A stretch of DNA of 8,423 nucleotides, taken from CAYMAT01 sp964388495. Its GTDB lineage: Bacteria; Patescibacteriota; Gracilibacteria; Peribacterales; Peribacteraceae. Below, piece after piece: positions 5,748-8,423 of the stretch. Numbering within the stretch: position 1 is the stretch's first letter; each line of letters opens with the position of its first letter. The position numbers and the translations under genes were made by a program. The stretch spans positions 1 through 8,423 of the forward strand of contig CAYMAT010000050.1 of the NCBI GenBank assembly GCA_964388495.1, read 5' to 3'. The notes under the pieces are model-generated. The model was not told the DNA's origin. It searched no databases and saw only the letters and a list, made by a program, of their open reading frames with translations.

Positions 5748-5949
5748 CAACTAGCAACTAGCAACTAGCAACTAGCAACTAGCAACTAGCAACTNNNNNN
5801 NNNNNNNNNNNNNNNNNNNNNNNNNNNNNNNNNNNNNNNNNNNNNNNNNNNNNNNNNNNNNNNNNNNNNNNNNNNNNNNNNNNNNNNNNNNNNNACTAGC
5901 AACTAGCAACTAGCAACTAGCAACTAGCAACTAGCAACTAGCAACTAGC
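5741..5949. repeat. Tandem heptamer array (CAACTAG)n, interrupted by an assembly gap
   Basis: Seven complete units plus five bases run from 5741 to 5794. After the gap, five bases of a unit and seven complete units run from 5895 to 5948. All visible units are identical. The array starts within the last fbp codons and lies between convergent genes. Each unit contains the palindrome CTAG, so TAG occurs on both strands, and the 7-bp period puts a stop in all six frames within every three units. The true copy number is unknown because the gap lies within the array. From 5950 to 6004 I see nothing further except an isolated TACAAT. Confidence 0.95.
5795..5894. other. Assembly gap, 100 Ns
   Basis: Exactly 100 Ns are flanked on both sides by the same heptamer array. 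A round length of 100 usually denotes a gap of unknown size. The likely cause is collapse of the repeat. Any sequence, including additional genes, could be hidden here. Confidence 0.98.
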
Positions 5950-6004
5950 GTACAATGTTCCACTTCCAAGAACTGTCTCCTGGATCCTATCTCCCATTCC
6001 TCGA

Positions 6005-6349
6005 CTAATCCCAGTACGGCTCTTTGAGCGCCTTTTCCATCACCTCGTCGAGTGTCTTGTTGGGCTGCTCTTTTTTGCGTTTGCCGGCGACATGGAACAC
6101 CCGCTTCATGCTGCGGAAGGTTCCAAAAGGGTAGAACTTGCGGAAACGGGGGCGACGGTCGCCTTCCTTTGTCTCCTTCACGTCATACGCGCGGGACTTG
6201 GGGTTCCCGCTCTTGCTCCATTCCAGTTTGCCCACCACGGAGTTGGTATCCGGGTCCACGTAGACCAGGTCATCGTCCCTGATCTCCGCGCTGTCTTGCA
6301 CGGGCGCGGGTTCCAAGGGGGCCGGTGTGGGAACAACGGGATCGTTCAC
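6005..6349 (-). CDS. Small hypothetical protein with proline-rich N-terminus
   Basis: I do not recognise this 114-residue protein. Residues 1-20 are rich in Pro and Ala (VVPTPAPLEPAPV) and 21-36 are acidic. The rest is strongly basic (for example RRPRFRKF at 65-72 and KRKKEQ at 90-95). It ends in a predicted helix and the aromatic tail PYWD. There is no signal peptide or membrane segment. The GTG at 6349 overlaps the TGA of the upstream membrane-protein gene in a GTGA tetranucleotide, so translation is probably coupled. The upstream protein also ends in a proline-rich tract, so the two products may work together or derive from one split gene. The basic body could bind nucleic acid or acidic lipid, but this is only a composition-based guess. 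It converges on fbp across the heptamer array. Confidence 0.6.
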   Translation of the reverse strand: MNDPVVPTPAPLEPAPVQDSAEIRDDDLVYVDPDTNSVVGKLEWSKSGNPKSRAYDVKETKEGDRRPRFRKFYPFGTFRSMKRVFHVAGKRKKEQPNKTLDEVMEKALKEPYWD

Positions 6350-6933
6350 GGGTAGAGCGGGTGATCTTCAGGGGGCAGGGGCGGAGGCGGAGGTGGCGGA
6401 GGCGGCACCATGGAGTGGCGCTCCTTTTCCACGGAAGAATGGGATTCTATATCCTCCGGATGATGGAAGACCTCCTGTCCCGCGTTCTTCTTGAGTTCCG
6501 CGTAACGCAGGACGGTCTCAAAGAGTACCACCACATTGGCCACAAGACAGAAATAAATTCCGTAGCGCACATCCATGCGGGAGAATTCAAACGTTACCTT
6601 GGTGAGCACGGACAGGCTGCTTAAGACCAGGATGGTGGCGATGCTGGCTACCGACATGCGGACGATTTCCCGCTGCTTGCGGCGCAAAACCACCGGTCCG
6701 CCAAAGACGGGGATGAGGGTGAGGGACAGGATGAACAGGTTGATCAGAAAAACCGTGATACCCAGAAATGACGTATAAAAGCCGAATCCCGAATACGTGA
6801 GCGGTTCGCCGCCCAGCCACTCCCCGGAGATCCAGGGAAGGAAAACGCTCACTGCGGCCACCAGTGCGGCCCCATTGAGAATCTGTTCCTCCAGTTCCAA
6901 AGCCTGGAGCGATCGCAAGTATTTCGTAGGCAC
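6346..6933 (-). CDS. Four-helix membrane protein with polyproline C-terminal tail
   Basis: This is an unrecognised integral membrane protein of 195 residues. Four hydrophobic segments are visible at about 18-37, 53-78, 93-112 and 124-141. They are followed by a hydrophilic, charged tail containing HHPEDIESHSSVEKERHS and then nine consecutive prolines (177-185) and PLPPEDHPLYP. RRKQR at 84-88 between helices 2 and 3 suggests that loop is cytoplasmic, which would place both termini inside the cell. Ribosomes stall on such proline runs without EF-P. The chosen start is GTG at 6933, because an extended -10 ends 6 nt before it. The open frame extends further upstream only as low-quality, non-membrane sequence antisense to the glycosyltransferase. 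The gene is divergent from the glycosyltransferase, with 54 nt between starts, and overlaps the small downstream gene by 4 nt. Confidence 0.68.
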   Translation of the reverse strand: MPTKYLRSLQALELEEQILNGAALVAAVSVFLPWISGEWLGGEPLTYSGFGFYTSFLGITVFLINLFILSLTLIPVFGGPVVLRRKQREIVRMSVASIATILVLSSLSVLTKVTFEFSRMDVRYGIYFCLVANVVVLFETVLRYAELKKNAGQEVFHHPEDIESHSSVEKERHSMVPPPPPPPPPLPPEDHPLYP

Positions 6934-6939
6934 GGGGAA

Positions 6940-6948
6940 AGCATAGCA
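6940..6948 (-). promoter_or_regulatory. Leaderless-type extended -10 promoter of the membrane-protein operon
   Basis: Read on the minus strand, TGC (6948-6946) precedes TATGCT (6945-6940), four of six bases matching TATAAT. The hexamer ends 6 nt before the GTG at 6933. No convincing -35 is visible. The arrangement is the same as at the Nudix and NAD kinase genes and decides the start codon. Confidence 0.5.
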
Positions 6949-6987
6949 GAGTCCCGCGATTGGCTCTAGGCTGGTCCGTGCATTCCT

Positions 6988-8058
6988 ATGGACACCCCCG
7001 CGGTCATCATCGACGTGCGTGAAGCGGTTTCTCTCAAGCGGACCGGCAAGGGTCAGTGGACGAGAGGTCTGGTGGAGGAGCTGATCAATCGCGGAACGCC
7101 GCTTGTGCTGGTCAGCCGCGATCCGCTGCCGCCGCAATGGAACCGACCCCACGTGCGGTCCGTCCGTTTTCCGGAAACGGGACTGCGTTGGCACTGGTCC
7201 GTACTCCGCTGGTTGCGTACGCAGGGCCCGTGCACGTACCTGAGCCCCACCAGTTTCATCGTTCCCGCGTTTGCGCCGCACGCCGTCCGCACGGCCGTGG
7301 TGGTGCACGATCTGATCGCCTTCCGTCCGGACGCGCACGACCGCCGTGCGCGGCGCATTGAGCGTCTGCTGCTCCCCCGCGCCCTCAAGAAGGCCTCCGT
7401 CGTCTTCTGCATCAGTGATTCCACCCGTAAGGATCTCCTCCGCCAGTTTCCCCGCACGCATGCGGCCCGCGTTTTTGTGGTGCTAGCGGGTCCGGGACCG
7501 CTCTCAGCCGAGCCATGGCGTTCCGATGGCTGCACCATCCTGTGCGTGGCCACGCTGTGCCCCCGCAAGAACCAGCTGCGCCTCATTCAGGCGTACGCGG
7601 CGCTTCCGGAGGACGTGCGCGCAAACGTGGAGTTGGTCCTGGCCGGTGGACGCGGATGGGATGATCAGCCCATTCTGGAAGAGATTGAAAAAACTTCCGG
7701 TGTCTCGTGGCTGGGCTACGTGTCCGACGAGCGCTACCGCGAACTGCTCAATACCTGCGCGGTCTTTGCCTATCCCTCCCTGTATGAGGGGTTCGGCCTG
7801 CCGGTCTTGGATGCCATGGAGCGCGGCGTGCCGGTCCTGACCAGCGACCGCGGCAGTTTGCGGGAGGTGGCGGGTGACGGCGCATTGATCGCCAATCCGG
7901 AGGACACCGTGGGGCTCACGGTGGCATTGCACCGCCTGCTTGCGGATGCGGACCTGCGCGCGGAGCTCTCGCAAAAAGGCAGAGCTCGTGCGGCCCAATT
8001 CAGCTGGAAGCGCGTGGGGGACGCGGTCTGCCGCGGCCTCGCTTCCGTGTTACCATAA
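6988..8058 (+). CDS. Glycosyltransferase, GT4 (GT-B fold) family
   Basis: This is a 356-residue retaining glycosyltransferase of the GT-B fold, cytoplasmic or peripheral to the membrane. It probably transfers a sugar such as mannose from a nucleotide-sugar in cell-surface polysaccharide synthesis. The N-terminal domain has VVVHDLIAFRP (104-114) and CISDSTRKDL (141-150). The C-terminal donor-binding domain has ATLCPRKNQLRLIQAY (188-203) with the R193-K194 pair, LVLAGGRGWDD (217-226) and YPSLYEGFGLPVLDAME (262-278). The E-x7-E motif reads E267-x7-D275, an Asp variant seen in some family members. Length and domain order are normal. The acceptor and donor cannot be predicted. No Shine-Dalgarno sequence or well-placed -10 precedes the ATG at 6988. 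TAGGCT at 6967-6972 would give a leader of only about 9 nt. It is the one unit-leading gene here without the typical promoter spacing. NAD kinase follows after 4 nt. Confidence 0.88.
   Translation: MDTPAVIIDVREAVSLKRTGKGQWTRGLVEELINRGTPLVLVSRDPLPPQWNRPHVRSVRFPETGLRWHWSVLRWLRTQGPCTYLSPTSFIVPAFAPHAVRTAVVVHDLIAFRPDAHDRRARRIERLLLPRALKKASVVFCISDSTRKDLLRQFPRTHAARVFVVLAGPGPLSAEPWRSDGCTILCVATLCPRKNQLRLIQAYAALPEDVRANVELVLAGGRGWDDQPILEEIEKTSGVSWLGYVSDERYRELLNTCAVFAYPSLYEGFGLPVLDAMERGVPVLTSDRGSLREVAGDGALIANPEDTVGLTVALHRLLADADLRAELSQKGRARAAQFSWKRVGDAVCRGLASVLP
8048..8056 (+). promoter_or_regulatory. Leaderless-type extended -10 promoter of NAD kinase
   Basis: TGT (8048-8050) is followed by TACCAT (8051-8056), four of six bases matching TATAAT with the key A and T in place. 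The hexamer ends 6 nt before the ATG at 8063 and overlaps the TAA stop of the glycosyltransferase (8056-8058). The gene could therefore be transcribed on its own as well as by read-through from the glycosyltransferase. Confidence 0.48.
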
Positions 8059-8062
8059 GCGC

Positions 8063-8423
8063 ATGGTATTCCGCAGAGTGGGCATCACCGTTAAAACGGA
8101 TCTGACCGGGGAAGACGCGTTCCTCAAAAAGATCATCGCGGCCCTCAAGAAGGCCAAAGTGGAAATTTGCGTGGACCGTGAGCGCATGACCAAAGTGCCC
8201 GCGGCCAAGGGGCTCCCCTGCTTTGACTGTCTGGAAGACATGGATCTGCTCCTGGTGATTGGCGGGGACGGCACCATTCTCCGTGCCGTGCGCGAGCTCA
8301 AGAATTTCTCCGTCCCCATTCTCAGTATCAACAGGGGCAACATCGGCTTTCTGGCGGAGATGAGTGCGGATGAGTCCGAGAAGCTCTTGCCGTCGTTCCT
8401 GAAGGGCGAGGGCGAAGCGGCGG
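8063..8423 (+). CDS. nadK: NAD kinase, N-terminal part (runs off the window)
   Basis: NAD kinase phosphorylates NAD to NADP with ATP or polyphosphate and is the only known route to NADP. The first 120 residues are present, out of roughly 270-300 expected. The diagnostic GGDGT motif is at 67-71, preceded by the hydrophobic strand DLLLVI. The NAD-binding N-x-G-x-x-G-F-L motif reads NRGNIGFLAE (90-99). The N-terminal part has the usual weakly conserved Rossmann-like start (RVGITVKTD, 5-13). The ATG at 8063 follows the glycosyltransferase stop by 4 nt, has no Shine-Dalgarno sequence and is preceded by an extended -10 at the right distance. An NADP-type GAPDH in the same window gives one plausible consumer of its product. 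The remaining catalytic domain lies beyond the window. Confidence 0.93.
   Translation, partial: MVFRRVGITVKTDLTGEDAFLKKIIAALKKAKVEICVDRERMTKVPAAKGLPCFDCLEDMDLLLVIGGDGTILRAVRELKNFSVPILSINRGNIGFLAEMSADESEKLLPSFLKGEGEAA

Noticed and set aside
5741..5949. CRISPR array
   Set aside because: The units are 7 bp and contiguous, with no spacers and no cas genes nearby.
5951..5956. TACAAT resembling a -10 element after the heptamer array
   Set aside because: No plus-strand gene follows (the next gene is convergent), and no -35 or TGn accompanies it.
1..8423. Recoding of TGA as glycine, as in some candidate-phylum bacteria
   Set aside because: recA, dnaB and gap end at TGA exactly where their families end, and no TGA interrupts the conserved genes.

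Overview
This window is a gene-dense bacterial chromosome fragment from an assembled scaffold; a run of exactly 100 Ns marks a gap of unknown length. By eye it is moderately GC-rich. TGA ends recA, dnaB and the GAPDH gene at normal family lengths, so the standard bacterial code applies. The compact spacing, the absence of recognisable Shine-Dalgarno sequences and the divergent small proteins would fit a candidate-phylum bacterium such as a member of the Patescibacteria/CPR. That placement is a guess, because no rRNA or other decisive marker is present.

Layout: the 3' end of recA (1-119), a Nudix hydrolase (132-647), then a 110-nt intergenic region with two DnaA-box-like nonamers. Next come the replicative helicase dnaB (758-2146), a 78-residue Fis-type helix-turn-helix protein overlapping its end (2136-2372), and mraY for peptidoglycan precursor synthesis (2380-3702). 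These are followed by a GapB-like glyceraldehyde-3-phosphate dehydrogenase (3784-4806) coupled to class I fructose-1,6-bisphosphatase (4809-5747). A heptamer tandem array (CAACTAG)n begins inside the last codons of fbp and contains the assembly gap. On the minus strand lie a four-helix membrane protein (6933-6346) and an overlapping small soluble protein (6349-6005). The plus strand then resumes with a GT4-type glycosyltransferase (6988-8058) and the 5' part of an NAD kinase (8063 onward).

The most striking pattern is regulatory. Six of the seven genes that appear to head transcription units have a sigma70-type -10 hexamer ending only 6 nt (five cases) or 7 nt (one case) before the start codon. 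Four have an extended -10 TGn, and the two without it have a TTG-type -35 element at 16-17 nt. This is the geometry of leaderless transcription. It also supports shorter starts for dnaB and mraY than the longest open frames would give. The genes lacking this signal are mostly the operon-internal ones that overlap or abut their upstream neighbour.

The second notable feature is MraY. It is about 440 residues instead of roughly 320-360 and carries the membrane helix / DD-motif loop / membrane helix unit twice. The GapB-Fbp pair suggests carbon flow toward hexose phosphates. The GapB-type Asn-Ala-Ser cofactor motif suggests NADP(H) use, which sits well with the NAD kinase in the same window.
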